NCBI GenBank assembly: GCA_049323275.1
Contig: JBMOOM010000030.1
Location: 1 to 64,000 of the forward strand
DNA: 64,000 nt
Origin: Taklimakanibacter sp049323275
GTDB lineage: Bacteria; Pseudomonadota; Alphaproteobacteria; Rhizobiales; Aestuariivirgaceae
Reading direction: 5' to 3'
Shown here in pieces: positions 35,435 to 43,962 of this stretch. Position numbers and translations under genes: made by a program. Each line of letters opens with the position of its first letter. The stretch's first letter is position 1. The notes beneath the pieces are model-generated. The model did not search any database. It saw only the letters and a list, made by a program, of their open reading frames with translations, and had not been told where the DNA came from.

Positions 35435-36063
35435 GACCTTGGCCTCCGAGCTTCATTCCGCAGCCGTTCGATGAGCGGAAGGACGGTTTCGTCGAGGGCC
35501 GGCCTCGTCATCTGGCCGATATGCCTGTAGGCGATGCGCCCGTCGGCGCCGATGACGAAGGTTTCGGGAATGCCATAGACACCCCAGTCGATACCGACCC
35601 GCCCGTCGAGATCGGCGCCGGTGCGCGCATAGGGGTCGCCCAGCGCATTGAGCCACCACGCCGCATTCTCGGGCACGTCCTTGTAATTGATGCCATGGAG
35701 AGGGACGGCGCCCTGCCTGGCGAGATCAAGGAAAAGCGGGTGCTCGAGGCGGCAGGGAGCGCACCAGGATGCGAAGAAATTGACCAGCGACACCTCTCCC
35801 TTGAGGTCGCTGCTCGACAGACCGAGCTTGCGGCCCAGGACCGGCGGAAGGCTGAACTCGGGTGCTCCCTTCCCGACGAGGTTCGATGGCAGTTGCGAGG
35901 GATCGCGGGACAATCCCCAGGCGAACAGACCGGCAAGGCCGGCGAATCCCACCGCCGGAAGCGCGAGCAGCAATCGCCGCGACATTGCGCCGGCAAGGGG
36001 CGCCCGCCCCTCAAGGGCGGACGCTTCGGCCGGCAACAGTCGATCGGTGTCGATCGCGTTCAT
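35431..36063 (-). CDS. TlpA/DsbE-type membrane-anchored thioredoxin
   Basis: The 210-residue protein has an N-terminal anchor (MSRRLLLALPAVGFAGLAGL, about 28-47) and a DsbE/CcmG-like thioredoxin domain with FFASWCAPCRLEHP as active site and GVYGIPETFVIGADG containing the cis-proline. Start ATG 36063 is chosen because the paralogue at 49434 begins at the same MNAIDTDRL sequence. It overlaps the second TlpA by four bases. It probably receives electrons from the CcdA-like protein. Confidence 0.92.
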   Translation of the reverse strand: MNAIDTDRLLPAEASALEGRAPLAGAMSRRLLLALPAVGFAGLAGLFAWGLSRDPSQLPSNLVGKGAPEFSLPPVLGRKLGLSSSDLKGEVSLVNFFASWCAPCRLEHPLFLDLARQGAVPLHGINYKDVPENAAWWLNALGDPYARTGADLDGRVGIDWGVYGIPETFVIGADGRIAYRHIGQMTRPALDETVLPLIERLRNEARRPRS

Positions 36064-36079
36064 GGCCATTGCCTCGGCC

Positions 36080-36526
36080 TCACTCAACCGCGTAGACGGT
36101 CGGCGCCTTGCCATCCTTGGTAAAGGCATAGATCGTCCATGGCTCAGTCTTCGTGCCGGGCATTCCGGGTGCCCCGACCGGCATTCCAGGCACGCCGACG
36201 CCGGCGATCGGCGGAAGCTCGACCAGCATCTTCTTGACCACGTTCAGCGGCACGAAGCCTTCGATGATGTAGTCGCCGACCTCGATCGTGTGGCAGCCCT
36301 GGAGCTCGGTTGGAACACCTCGTTCTGCCGCAATCTGCCCCACATCGTTGGACGGCCTGAGCTCAACCTTGAACAGGCCGCTCTCCTCCAGATAGGCGGC
36401 ATAGGCCTCGCAGCAGGTGCAGCTTGGATTCTTGTACATCACCATCGGGATGGGCGACGACGCCGCGGCAGGGAACGGCGCCGCCAAGACGAGCGCCAGC
36501 CCGATCGTGGGGTAGGTCATCTTCAT
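36080..36526 (-). CDS. DUF411 periplasmic copper-binding protein
   Basis: The 148-residue protein has a signal peptide and the DUF411 signature MYKNPSCTCCEAYAAYL (C-x-C-C near residue 36), followed by GVPTELQGCHTIEVGDYIIEG. DUF411 proteins are linked to copper and other metal resistance. The C-terminal third has a proline/methionine run (GVPGMPVGAPGMPG) that may add copper ligands. It lies between the oxidase and the TlpA genes. It is missing from the second copy of the cluster, removed by a deletion. Confidence 0.9.
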   Translation of the reverse strand: MKMTYPTIGLALVLAAPFPAAASSPIPMVMYKNPSCTCCEAYAAYLEESGLFKVELRPSNDVGQIAAERGVPTELQGCHTIEVGDYIIEGFVPLNVVKKMLVELPPIAGVGVPGMPVGAPGMPGTKTEPWTIYAFTKDGKAPTVYAVE

Positions 36527-36557
36527 CGTGAGTTCTCCTTTGTTGAACAGGGTGAAG

Positions 36558-38093
36558 TCATGTCACACGGAATACGGTCATGAGGCCGGTCACCTGATGA
36601 TTGGTGACATGGCAATGGAGCATCCAGTCGCCGGGACTGTCGGCGACGAAGGCGCATTCGACGACGTCTTTTGGCGCCATCAGTACCGTGTCCTGCCACT
36701 GCCTGTGCGGCACCGGCGCGCCGTTGCGATTCAGCACCAGCGGGCTGAAACCATGCAGATGCATGGGATGCCACCACGCCGTCTCGTTGCGCATGGTGAT
36801 GAGGCAGGTCGATCCACGTTCGAGTGTGAAGATCGGCGACATGCCGGCATGGCCATCACCCGTCATCGACATGCCGTTGATGGCCCAAGCGGGACCGCCA
36901 TCCATGCCCGGCGTCGCCACGCCCATCATGCCCCCCATACCTTTGAGCTTGCCCATCCCCATCATGCCGCCTTGCAGGATAATCTCCTGCCGCACGGCGT
37001 TGCCGAGATCCGGCTCGGGAAGTGGGTTGCGTGGCAAAGCAATCGGCGCATCGAGCGGATTGGCCCGCAGCGGCGGCCCCTCGTCATAAGCGAGAGTCAT
37101 CAGCGTGTAGGATAGACCGTAATAGAAATCATCGATCACGGCATAGCGCTTGCCGGGTTCGCCCTGCATGTCGAGAATGACATCCACTCGCATAGCGGGT
37201 CCAAGCAGGAGACGATTGTCCTCGGGCCCGTGTGGCTCGCAGGGTTGACCGTCGATGGCGACGACAATGGGCCGGTGCCCTTCGAAGCGAATCGCCGCGA
37301 CGCGGGCAAGAGCCGCATTGGCGATGCGCAATCTGATGCGCTCACCCGCTCTTACCGGCAGGTCCGAGGGCAGCAGGCCATTGACCGTCACGGTGTTGCC
37401 CACCCGGCCCGACATCACCGCGTCCATCATGCTGGAGAAATCCGGCGCGATCTGCCCGTCATTTCCGAGCCGCCAGTCCTGGAGCATCCAGAGCAGGTCG
37501 CGATCGGCTGCGATGGGCTCCAGTTCTTCAACGACGAGCGCGCCGGCGAGGCCGAGCCCTAATTGCTGCAGGCTATGGGCGTGCGGGTGATACCAGAACG
37601 TGCCGGCATCAGGCGGGGTGAATTCATAAGTGAAGGTTTCGCCAGGCTTGATCGGCGGCTGAGTGAGCCCCGGCACGCCGTCCATGGCATTCGGCAATCT
37701 GATGCCGTGCCAGTGAACGGTGGTGTCCTGGTTAAGCCGGTTCTCGACGGCGATACGCACAGGCGCGCCTTGCCGTAAGCGAAGCAACCGCCCCGGTATG
37801 GTGCCTTCATAGGCCAATATCCCGCTCTTCGGGCGGCGCTCTCCAGCAAGAGACGCCTGCCCAGGCGAAGCGATAATATGCTCATCGCTCGGCGTCGCCG
37901 AGTGCGCGGGACCGATTGGCAGAACGGCTGCCGCAGACAGACCGGCACCCGCCAAGAGCACTTGCCGGCGCGAGATGGGGAAACGGGAATCGAAAGTCAC
38001 TGCGAGATCCTTCAGGACGACGACAGGCGGACACGCGGCCATGCAGACCGCTCCCTTCGGCACGACATGGTGCGAAGGGCGTCGTGCGCTCAC
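36558..38093 (-). CDS. Tat-exported multicopper oxidase
   Basis: The 511-residue enzyme has a twin-arginine signal (ISRRQVLLAGAGL) and all four copper-ligand motifs: TVHWHGIRLP, FWYHPHAHS, WWHPMHLHG and LHCHVTNHQ. A Met-rich loop (MMGMGKLKGMGGMMGV) near residue 370 is like those of copper-efflux oxidases that oxidise Cu(I). The start is either 38093 or ATG 38042 nearer the signal. It is the second gene of the operon, after the small Cys protein. The paralogue at 48730 is truncated and lacks ligands. Confidence 0.92.
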   Translation of the reverse strand: MSARRPSHHVVPKGAVCMAACPPVVVLKDLAVTFDSRFPISRRQVLLAGAGLSAAAVLPIGPAHSATPSDEHIIASPGQASLAGERRPKSGILAYEGTIPGRLLRLRQGAPVRIAVENRLNQDTTVHWHGIRLPNAMDGVPGLTQPPIKPGETFTYEFTPPDAGTFWYHPHAHSLQQLGLGLAGALVVEELEPIAADRDLLWMLQDWRLGNDGQIAPDFSSMMDAVMSGRVGNTVTVNGLLPSDLPVRAGERIRLRIANAALARVAAIRFEGHRPIVVAIDGQPCEPHGPEDNRLLLGPAMRVDVILDMQGEPGKRYAVIDDFYYGLSYTLMTLAYDEGPPLRANPLDAPIALPRNPLPEPDLGNAVRQEIILQGGMMGMGKLKGMGGMMGVATPGMDGGPAWAINGMSMTGDGHAGMSPIFTLERGSTCLITMRNETAWWHPMHLHGFSPLVLNRNGAPVPHRQWQDTVLMAPKDVVECAFVADSPGDWMLHCHVTNHQVTGLMTVFRVT

Positions 38094-38121
38094 GCTAGCC
38101 GCGAAACGCAGCTATGGAGCG

Positions 38122-38496
38122 TCAGCCGATGTCGTTGGATCTAGGAGGGTAAGGGTCGGGCGGAGATACCCGCCCGCGAAGAAGCGAATGGCGTTTCAGC
38201 AAATCGATCTGCGCAAATGTAAAAGTTACAGGAGGGTCCTGCGAAAGCAGCGCAGCGGCGGGCGCCACGCATATCGACCCGCAAGCGGCGATCATGGCCG
38301 CGCCCTGACTCTTGCCCGGGCATTTTTGGCAGTCGCCCGACATGGCGCTGCCCATATCAGGCATCGCCGCCATTTCAGTCATTTCCGCCATTTGCGACGC
38401 CATGACGCTCGCCTGCACGACCGACAAGCTCATGCTCAGGGTCACGAAGACCGCGAGAAGGAAGGATAACAACCGCCGGGCCGACGAATGCATCAT
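38122..38496 (-). CDS. Small exported Cys-pair protein, first gene of copper operon
   Basis: The 124-residue protein has a signal peptide (LLSFLLAVFVTLSMSLSVVQA), a Met-rich stretch (MASQMAEMTEMAAMPDMGSA), DCQKC and ACGSIC cysteine pairs, and a C-terminal SPPDPYPPRS. The paralogue at 48329 starts MIKSSARR, which fixes the start here at ATG 38496 (MMHSSARR). It opens the operon ahead of the multicopper oxidase and probably binds copper in the periplasm. No named family is known to me. Confidence 0.78.
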   Translation of the reverse strand: MMHSSARRLLSFLLAVFVTLSMSLSVVQASVMASQMAEMTEMAAMPDMGSAMSGDCQKCPGKSQGAAMIAACGSICVAPAAALLSQDPPVTFTFAQIDLLKRHSLLRGRVSPPDPYPPRSNDIG

Positions 38497-38846
38497 GGCA
38501 CGTTCATTACTAGGGATCGTTGGCTGCGTAAACACGTGGTCCGGCCCTTGCGACCTTGCGACGCTCATCGGGCATCACTTTGGCGTGAAATCTAAACCGC
38601 CTGTAACCTTTCTCCTGACAGCCGGAGCGGCGAAATCCAACACCTTGCCGCCTCATCATGCATTGCGAAGTTGTCACAAGCTCATTTTCCTTATCGACGA
38701 CAACGCGGTTCTGATCCGTGGTGTCGGCGGAAGATTGCAGCACGCCAGGGGATCGACCAAATCGGCGATCGCGACGGCCGCGGTCGCCTTGATCTCACTT
38801 ATTGAGGCCATGAGCTAACGGATCAATGTATCCCAGCATAGACCTC
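38497..38846. other. Non-coding upstream region of the copper operon
   Basis: This 350-base gap lies between the copper operon start and the uppP stop. Open frames on both strands here lack signals, motifs or ribosome sites. It holds the element shared with the second copper cluster (38573-38608). Outside that element I see nothing further. Confidence 0.6.
38573..38608 (-). promoter_or_regulatory. Upstream element shared by both copper clusters
   Basis: On the minus strand GGTTACAG (38601-38608) is followed by TTCACGCCAAAGTGATG (38573-38589). The same two blocks occur before the paralogous cluster at 48213-48259. GGTTACAG ends about 105 bases before the first gene in both copies. Conservation in otherwise diverging non-coding DNA points to a promoter or operator; the regulator is unknown. 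Confidence 0.5.
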
Positions 38847-39632
38847 TTATCTCATGACAGCAAATCCGAGGAGCACGGCCCCAAGAAGAATTCGATAGAC
38901 TGCAAATACCGTGTATCGATGCGACTTAATATAACCGAGCAGCCATTTAATCGTAATGAATGCAGTCATAGTCGACATGATGAGGGCCGTTGATAATGAC
39001 CACCAATATTCGCTTCCGTCGCCATTTCTGAACTGGTTATAGAGTTCGTAGAAACTCGCCGCGTACATGGTCGGAATACCAACTAAGAAGGCGAACTCAG
39101 TTGCCGCGGAACGGTTGCTAGTGCCCGCTAGCATCGCGGCAAAGATGGTTGCTCCCGACCGTGACATTCCCGGAAAAATGCCAGCGACGATCTGAGCAAC
39201 TCCGACAACAATTGCTACTGTCCAACTCACTTCAGATCGATCGACTTGTCGTGCGGCAAACCATTCGGCGATGATCATCCAAATGCCGCCGATGACAAGC
39301 GCCCAGGCGACGGGCGCCAGTGTCTCTGGCAAGACGATACCAAGCTTTTTGACGACGAAGCCAAGTACAACAGTAGTCAGGAATGCGGCCGATAACTTAC
39401 CTGCGTAGATACGTTTCTCGGGTTCTCGCCAGCCTACGATGAGCGCGGCGATTCGCTGCCAGTACATAATCGTCACTGCCAACATTGCGCCAGCTTGGAT
39501 GACGATATTGAACATATCCGAACGTCGCCCAAGCCAATGCTCGGCGATCAAAAGATGCCCGGTGCTAGAGACCGGCAAGAACTCAGTGACCCCCTCGATT
39601 ATGCCGAGTACGATTGCAGTCCAATCTATCAT
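38847..39632 (-). CDS. uppP: Undecaprenyl-diphosphate phosphatase
   Basis: The 261-residue membrane enzyme has the two BacA/UppP signatures, EGVTEFLPVSSTGHL (residues 14-28) and GIFPGMSRSGATI near residue 150, with catalytic glutamate, serine and arginine positions. It recycles the undecaprenyl carrier for peptidoglycan and other envelope polymers. It is separate from the copper operons but lies in the same cell-envelope region as two L,D-transpeptidases. Length is normal. Confidence 0.95.
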   Translation of the reverse strand: MIDWTAIVLGIIEGVTEFLPVSSTGHLLIAEHWLGRRSDMFNIVIQAGAMLAVTIMYWQRIAALIVGWREPEKRIYAGKLSAAFLTTVVLGFVVKKLGIVLPETLAPVAWALVIGGIWMIIAEWFAARQVDRSEVSWTVAIVVGVAQIVAGIFPGMSRSGATIFAAMLAGTSNRSAATEFAFLVGIPTMYAASFYELYNQFRNGDGSEYWWSLSTALIMSTMTAFITIKWLLGYIKSHRYTVFAVYRILLGAVLLGFAVMR

Positions 39633-39901
39633 AGCTCTCCTAGCGCCAATGAACTCTCATCATATGACGAGTGAACCAGTTGTCGATGTCTGTCGCATCT
39701 TCTACATTCGCCACGCCAATCGCCAAGCTCGCTCATTCCTAGCTCGACATGATCGTTAGCCCTTGAGAAGTCGCGATCTCCGCCGCCAGGCTATGAATAA
39801 TCTTCTCAATTCACGGATGCCCGCTCGCATGAGAATAGGCGTGCCTTTCTCGTGGACTAGAACACAGCTGGCGAGAAGACGACATCGCTTAGACAAGAAT
39901 C

Positions 39902-40480
39902 TCACTGCTGCGCTCTGACCTGATGTCGACACATTATCAGTTGGTCTATCCTTTTCGCACCCAAAACCAATGAAAGAACGAGTATCGCTGCTCCCAGCAG
40001 GCCGAACTCTTCGCCACCAAACGGGAGTGATGTGAGCAGGGTACTGGCCCCGAGAAATGTGAGCGTGGGGCTGAGGATGAGTGTTCCACACGCTGCACAG
40101 CCGATACCCAGAAAACCGCTCGCAAGACCACCTACGCTGGCCACAGCCATCCCGCTGCCGGCTTGCTTCGTCAGCGTTTGCCGAAGCCTAAAGTAGTAAG
40201 CGATCAAAGCTACATTTGTCCCAAAGAGGGCGGCTGTCGCGATCGTGATCGCCCCCGAAAATAAGGTAAAGTTGGTGCCTAAGGATCGAACAAGAGCTGC
40301 CAGAATTTCAATTTGGTTGGCAAGCGGTATGGAGTCTGATGTGACAACTTGCCAAACCAAACCAAGATTCGCCAACCATGTCGCGAGGATGAGCACGGAC
40401 AGGCCCGAAATCGCCGCTAGCAGCACGTAGCCGCCGTTGGTGAATACATCGCCCAAAACAATGTAGACAACGCGGGTCAT
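39902..40480 (-). CDS. Membrane protein with GCAACG motif, DsbA partner
   Basis: The 192-residue protein has about five hydrophobic segments and a glycine-flanked cysteine pair, GIGCAACGTLILSP, at about residue 129 inside or near a helix. Its start overlaps the DsbA-family gene stop by four bases, so the two are a coupled pair. A plausible role is re-oxidising or reducing the DsbA-like partner, or passing metal. I know no experimentally defined family for it. Confidence 0.75.
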   Translation of the reverse strand: MTRVVYIVLGDVFTNGGYVLLAAISGLSVLILATWLANLGLVWQVVTSDSIPLANQIEILAALVRSLGTNFTLFSGAITIATAALFGTNVALIAYYFRLRQTLTKQAGSGMAVASVGGLASGFLGIGCAACGTLILSPTLTFLGASTLLTSLPFGGEEFGLLGAAILVLSLVLGAKRIDQLIMCRHQVRAQQ

Positions 40481-41313
40481 TGGTCTTTGAGCGCTACATC
40501 GATAATCGCCTTAACAGCTTCGTAGGGTTGCGCTCCATTAATCGGAAATATCTGTCCTTTCGCAGAAATTACGAGCGAATAGGGGGTGCCCTTGCCTCCG
40601 GACGCGATTGCGTCCTGGTAGTTGGCCTCTATGTGATATGCATACTTTCCGCCACGCATGTCTCCTGCGAGGCAGGCTTCGAATTTCGAACGATCGAGGC
40701 CGATCTCCTTGGCGATCTGCGGAAGACGGGCAAGATCAAGGCGATCATTCGATGGAGTGATCTCGAAGATCTTATTGGCATAGGCCCAGAACGCGTCGTT
40801 TCCACCAATTTCATTGGCGCACTCAGCCGCTTGTGCTTCCTTACGCGCCTTGGTGTGGAGTTCATCCAGCGGAAAGTGGCGATAGATGACAAGGACCTTT
40901 CCGCTCTTGCCGTACTCGTCAATCACTTGTTCAACAGTCGGGTGAAACCGCTTGCAGAATGGACACTCGAAGTCCGAAAACTCAATAAGCTTGACAGGCG
41001 CAGAGGGACTACCAAGGGTGTGATCATCCGCGGTTACCGGTTTCACCGCTTTGGCCGCCGCCTGATTTGCAAGTTCCTCTGCTTGCTGCTGCTGTTCATT
41101 CAGCTTGTTGATGGCTTCAGCAATCACCTCTGGATGAGCGAGAATAAAGTTCCTGACAATTTTTTCGATATCCCCGCGCTGTTGGACGTCGAAACTGCCA
41201 GTCGCTTGGGGTTGGTGTGCAGCTTGGACGGTTGAAACCAAACCGAACCCGAGCGCGACTGCTATACACAATTGCCTAGCAAACTTTGCAGCAATAATAG
41301 AGAATAAATTCAT
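40477..41313 (-). CDS. DsbA-family periplasmic thiol oxidoreductase
   Basis: The 278-residue protein has a signal peptide (LCIAVALGFGLVSTVQA), a helical region of about 60 residues (ILAHPEVIAEAINKLNEQQQ), and a thioredoxin-fold DsbA domain with FECPFCKRFHP (C117, C120) and the cis-proline in KGTPYSLVI. The layout matches Com1/ScsC-type disulfide oxidoreductases, whose N-terminal segment can drive oligomerisation. It precedes the GCAACG membrane protein in a two-gene operon. Confidence 0.93.
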   Translation of the reverse strand: MNLFSIIAAKFARQLCIAVALGFGLVSTVQAAHQPQATGSFDVQQRGDIEKIVRNFILAHPEVIAEAINKLNEQQQQAEELANQAAAKAVKPVTADDHTLGSPSAPVKLIEFSDFECPFCKRFHPTVEQVIDEYGKSGKVLVIYRHFPLDELHTKARKEAQAAECANEIGGNDAFWAYANKIFEITPSNDRLDLARLPQIAKEIGLDRSKFEACLAGDMRGGKYAYHIEANYQDAIASGGKGTPYSLVISAKGQIFPINGAQPYEAVKAIIDVALKDQ

Positions 41314-41383
41314 AGAACTTTCCTTTCCGCTCGCTAATCATAGCATTCCAGATGGCGGCGTCGAAACCAAGGCCGCGTGCTCC

Positions 41384-42112
41384 CTAAGTTTGAGCCGTTC
41401 GCACCCCATCTAGCCAGGCGTTGAATGCGCGATTGAAAAGCTGAGTTCGCTTGCGTTGCGGCCGTCCAATTTGGAAGTATTCATATAGATCAACGTTCTT
41501 TGGAAGGTTCTCAAACCGAACAATCGGGTTCCTTGCGGCGGTGACCTCCAGAGTGGGGCCGACGCCGCCCCAGCTCGTCATGATCGGGAAGCCCGCAGCC
41601 TTCAGAGCCGGGTCCCACGTCGGGTCCATGACTACCCAACGACCATCGACTCTGACCTCTACAGAATCATGAAAGGACTTCGTGTCTGGCAAAAGATTCA
41701 AGATATCGGGCGGTATCGGTAGGTTTGCCCAGTCAAACACGACCATGATCTGCCGCGCCTGAAATCCGAGCTCACTAAGCAGCCGCCTGCCGGCAGCGGC
41801 TTTGTGACGGCAGTCGCCCTTTTCGGCGTTAAACAGGCTGTCTGGATCGCCGGTCCACGCTGTCAGCCTGTAGGGCACCCGCCGAACCAACTCAAAAACC
41901 GCTATTCGCTGCCCGACCGGATCCAAGTTGCTTCGGATACTGTTTGCGAGCCACGTCGTGCTGATCGGTTTGCCCGAGATTCGTCTCGTCGCAATCTGCT
42001 TCTCGATCGCGATAACGGCATCAATGGGACCAATTGCAAATGACGAACGCGAACCCAGACTGCCGATGAGTGGCAATAGTGTCGAAAAAATAACCTCTCG
42101 TCGGGTGGACAT
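41384..42112 (-). CDS. Exported transglutaminase-like cysteine protein
   Basis: The 242-residue product has an N-terminal signal and a transglutaminase-like core: GDCRHKAAAGRRLL with the likely catalytic C101, SFHDSVEVRV with H148, and WVVMDPTWDP with D163, the Cys-His-Asp order of that superfamily. Bacterial relatives act as peptidases or peptide-bond modifiers in the envelope. It is a single gene between DsbA and a methyltransferase-like gene. Substrate unknown. Confidence 0.82.
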   Translation of the reverse strand: MSTRREVIFSTLLPLIGSLGSRSSFAIGPIDAVIAIEKQIATRRISGKPISTTWLANSIRSNLDPVGQRIAVFELVRRVPYRLTAWTGDPDSLFNAEKGDCRHKAAAGRRLLSELGFQARQIMVVFDWANLPIPPDILNLLPDTKSFHDSVEVRVDGRWVVMDPTWDPALKAAGFPIMTSWGGVGPTLEVTAARNPIVRFENLPKNVDLYEYFQIGRPQRKRTQLFNRAFNAWLDGVRTAQT

Positions 42113-42245
42113 ACTTGTCTCCTTTCCATACCGATCGTGCTACAATAATAAGTTTCACAAGGAGTTTTCTGCTCTCTAATTATCGACTTGCTTTCTTTAG
42201 TAGTGTGACTTGTCGGTCGGCTTCTGAATAAAGCCGCCTAAGACA

Positions 42246-43055
42246 CTACCCTCGCCGATAGTGTGAAACAGTCCCGTTCATTCCGCCCAGCTCAATTCGT
42301 CTTTGCAACTCCAAGCCGCGGCTTTTCGCGAGCGCATCCATCAATCGCGCAAGAGCAGGCAAGTGATTGAAAATCATTATCCCACCTGGCGACAACAGTC
42401 GTGCCGCGCTATGGAAGAAAGCTTCGTAGTCGGGCTCGAAATAAGCTGCGGCCTGGGAGTAGAGAATGTCGACGGTACCGGATTGAACCCCTTGTTCTTC
42501 GAGCACGCCGAGGCTGGCCGCCGTAACATGTGGATGTTCGTCGACTCCGGTTGGGAGATTCGCGTGCCATTTTGTCAAGTTGGTGAAGTGGAGAAATACG
42601 GTTTTGCCCAATTGATCACGAAAGGAATGAGCCAGTCCCGAAATGTCGTTCACTCCTCCTGAGCTTGAACTCCCCCAAAAGCCAGCCCATCCCCCGCCAA
42701 TCTCAAGATAGACCAGTCGACGTTGCGCCTCGTATGTTTCGTGGGCATGTGAGGCAATATCCACTCCAATGGCCTCCGCCAGACGAAATGAGCCGCCGCT
42801 TGATGTCCAAGGGCCATCGTGGAGAATTGACGATATGGCTTTGGCAAGCGATCCCGTTTCAGCACGTATGGTTCGAATAAAGGAGAGGATATGTCGGCGC
42901 GAGGGAACAGCAACGTTCGGGCGTAGCTTGCGCGCCTGCAAATCTCGCTTGACGCCCATACAAACCGACTGCCAATTCTGTTGGCTTATCTGATAGTTCA
43001 AACGAGCAAAATTGCGCGCGACTTCGCGGCGCGCCTGAGCAGCTTCCAAGAACAC
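42246..43055 (-). CDS. Putative SAM-dependent methyltransferase
   Basis: The 269-residue protein has a central VYLEIGGGWAGFWGSSSSGG segment resembling the SAM-binding glycine loop. It is followed by ARLLSPGGIMIFNHLPALARL with the post-motif strand of class I methyltransferases. The N-terminal 100 residues are unassigned. It starts at GTG 43055 with GGAG six bases before. Similarity is to putative sugar O-methyltransferases, but the assignment rests on motifs only. Confidence 0.6.
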   Translation of the reverse strand: MFLEAAQARREVARNFARLNYQISQQNWQSVCMGVKRDLQARKLRPNVAVPSRRHILSFIRTIRAETGSLAKAISSILHDGPWTSSGGSFRLAEAIGVDIASHAHETYEAQRRLVYLEIGGGWAGFWGSSSSGGVNDISGLAHSFRDQLGKTVFLHFTNLTKWHANLPTGVDEHPHVTAASLGVLEEQGVQSGTVDILYSQAAAYFEPDYEAFFHSAARLLSPGGIMIFNHLPALARLMDALAKSRGLELQRRIELGGMNGTVSHYRRG

Positions 43056-43133
43056 GGGAATCTCCGTTAAGCATCGAGATGTCTAGATATTCGAAAAGAT
43101 GCGCGGAGAGTATTCATGAGTCCGCGCGTCGCA

Positions 43134-43463
43134 CTAAGCGACGCAAATACGCGGCGGCCGGTCTAATCCCGAATTTCTCGATTGTGGGGCCCTTCGTGAA
43201 GTCTCGGCTCGGACCACAAACCCTGAGGTCAAACACTGCTCCCTAACCGAGCACACCAAGCCGCTAGGATGAAAATGGTCAGCGACGGCACCGATTCCTA
43301 TCGCATCGGCATCATGGGTTTGGGTATCCGTCGCCGACAGGCCACGCTCAGCATGTGCATAGAATGCGGATTCCGAGTAATGAAAAGCAACGGAGAGAAT
43401 GGCCACTAATGACATGATTGTCACCAGCCTTTTCAACCAATGTCCGCTCCGAAACCACCCCAT
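43134..43463 (-). CDS. Small exported Cys-pair protein
   Basis: The 109-residue protein has one N-terminal hydrophobic segment (LVTIMSLVAILSVAFHYS), several histidines in the middle, a VCSVREQC cysteine pair near residue 75 and a C-terminal LDRPPRICVA. This layout matches the small proteins at 38122, 48329 and 57754, although overall sequence similarity is slight. The ATG at 43463 follows GAGAGG. Function unknown; periplasmic metal binding is inferred from context. Confidence 0.6.
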   Translation of the reverse strand: MGWFRSGHWLKRLVTIMSLVAILSVAFHYSESAFYAHAERGLSATDTQTHDADAIGIGAVADHFHPSGLVCSVREQCLTSGFVVRAETSRRAPQSRNSGLDRPPRICVA

Positions 43464-43614
43464 CAATCCAATCTGCCTCTCGTATCCTTAAAATGAACTT
43501 AAAGTATTTCTGAACCTATGCTGGCGCTGGGAAGCCAGTACATGCTCACGATCTAGGTCCGTTAATTTGCTGCGCCTGGGTACTCATATCGAACCTTAAG
43601 AGGCAATTCCGTCG

Positions 43615-43908
43615 TCAAGACATCACCATCCACCAATCGTGGACCTCAGGTTCGTGCCCGAGAAGCATGAGCAACAGAATACCAAACGAAGAAGCAGCGC
43701 CAACTAGCGCAATGCGGGCGATAACACCAACTTTTCCATTTGAGGCGGCGACAGTAGCTAAGCCTATCACCGAGATGAGATTGAGCAGAATGTAAAGTTC
43801 GATCGGCGAACTGACTGAGCCCGGATTCAGGCTATAAAATCCAACCACCGCAGAGAATACTGCGGCAACCTGGGTTAAGATGGCAGCGCTTACCCATCGT
43901 CGCGCCAA
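43615..43908 (-). CDS. Small three-helix membrane protein
   Basis: A 97-residue hydrophobic protein has three predicted helices (AAILTQVAAVFSAVVGFYSL, LYILLNLISVIGLATVAA, IALVGAASSFGILLLMLLG). The start is TTG 43908 with GAGGG just upstream. No family is recognised. It lies between the small Cys-pair gene and the L,D-transpeptidase on the same strand. Confidence 0.6.
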   Translation of the reverse strand: MARRWVSAAILTQVAAVFSAVVGFYSLNPGSVSSPIELYILLNLISVIGLATVAASNGKVGVIARIALVGAASSFGILLLMLLGHEPEVHDWWMVMS

Positions 43909-43962
43909 GTCCCTCGAAGGTGCCCCGGCTGTAATCGTTTTTTAGTTGCTCGTGGTCGTTAG

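Noticed and set aside
38510..38743. Short minus-strand gene upstream of the copper operon
   Set aside because: It overlaps the conserved upstream element and has no signal, motif or counterpart before the paralogous cluster.
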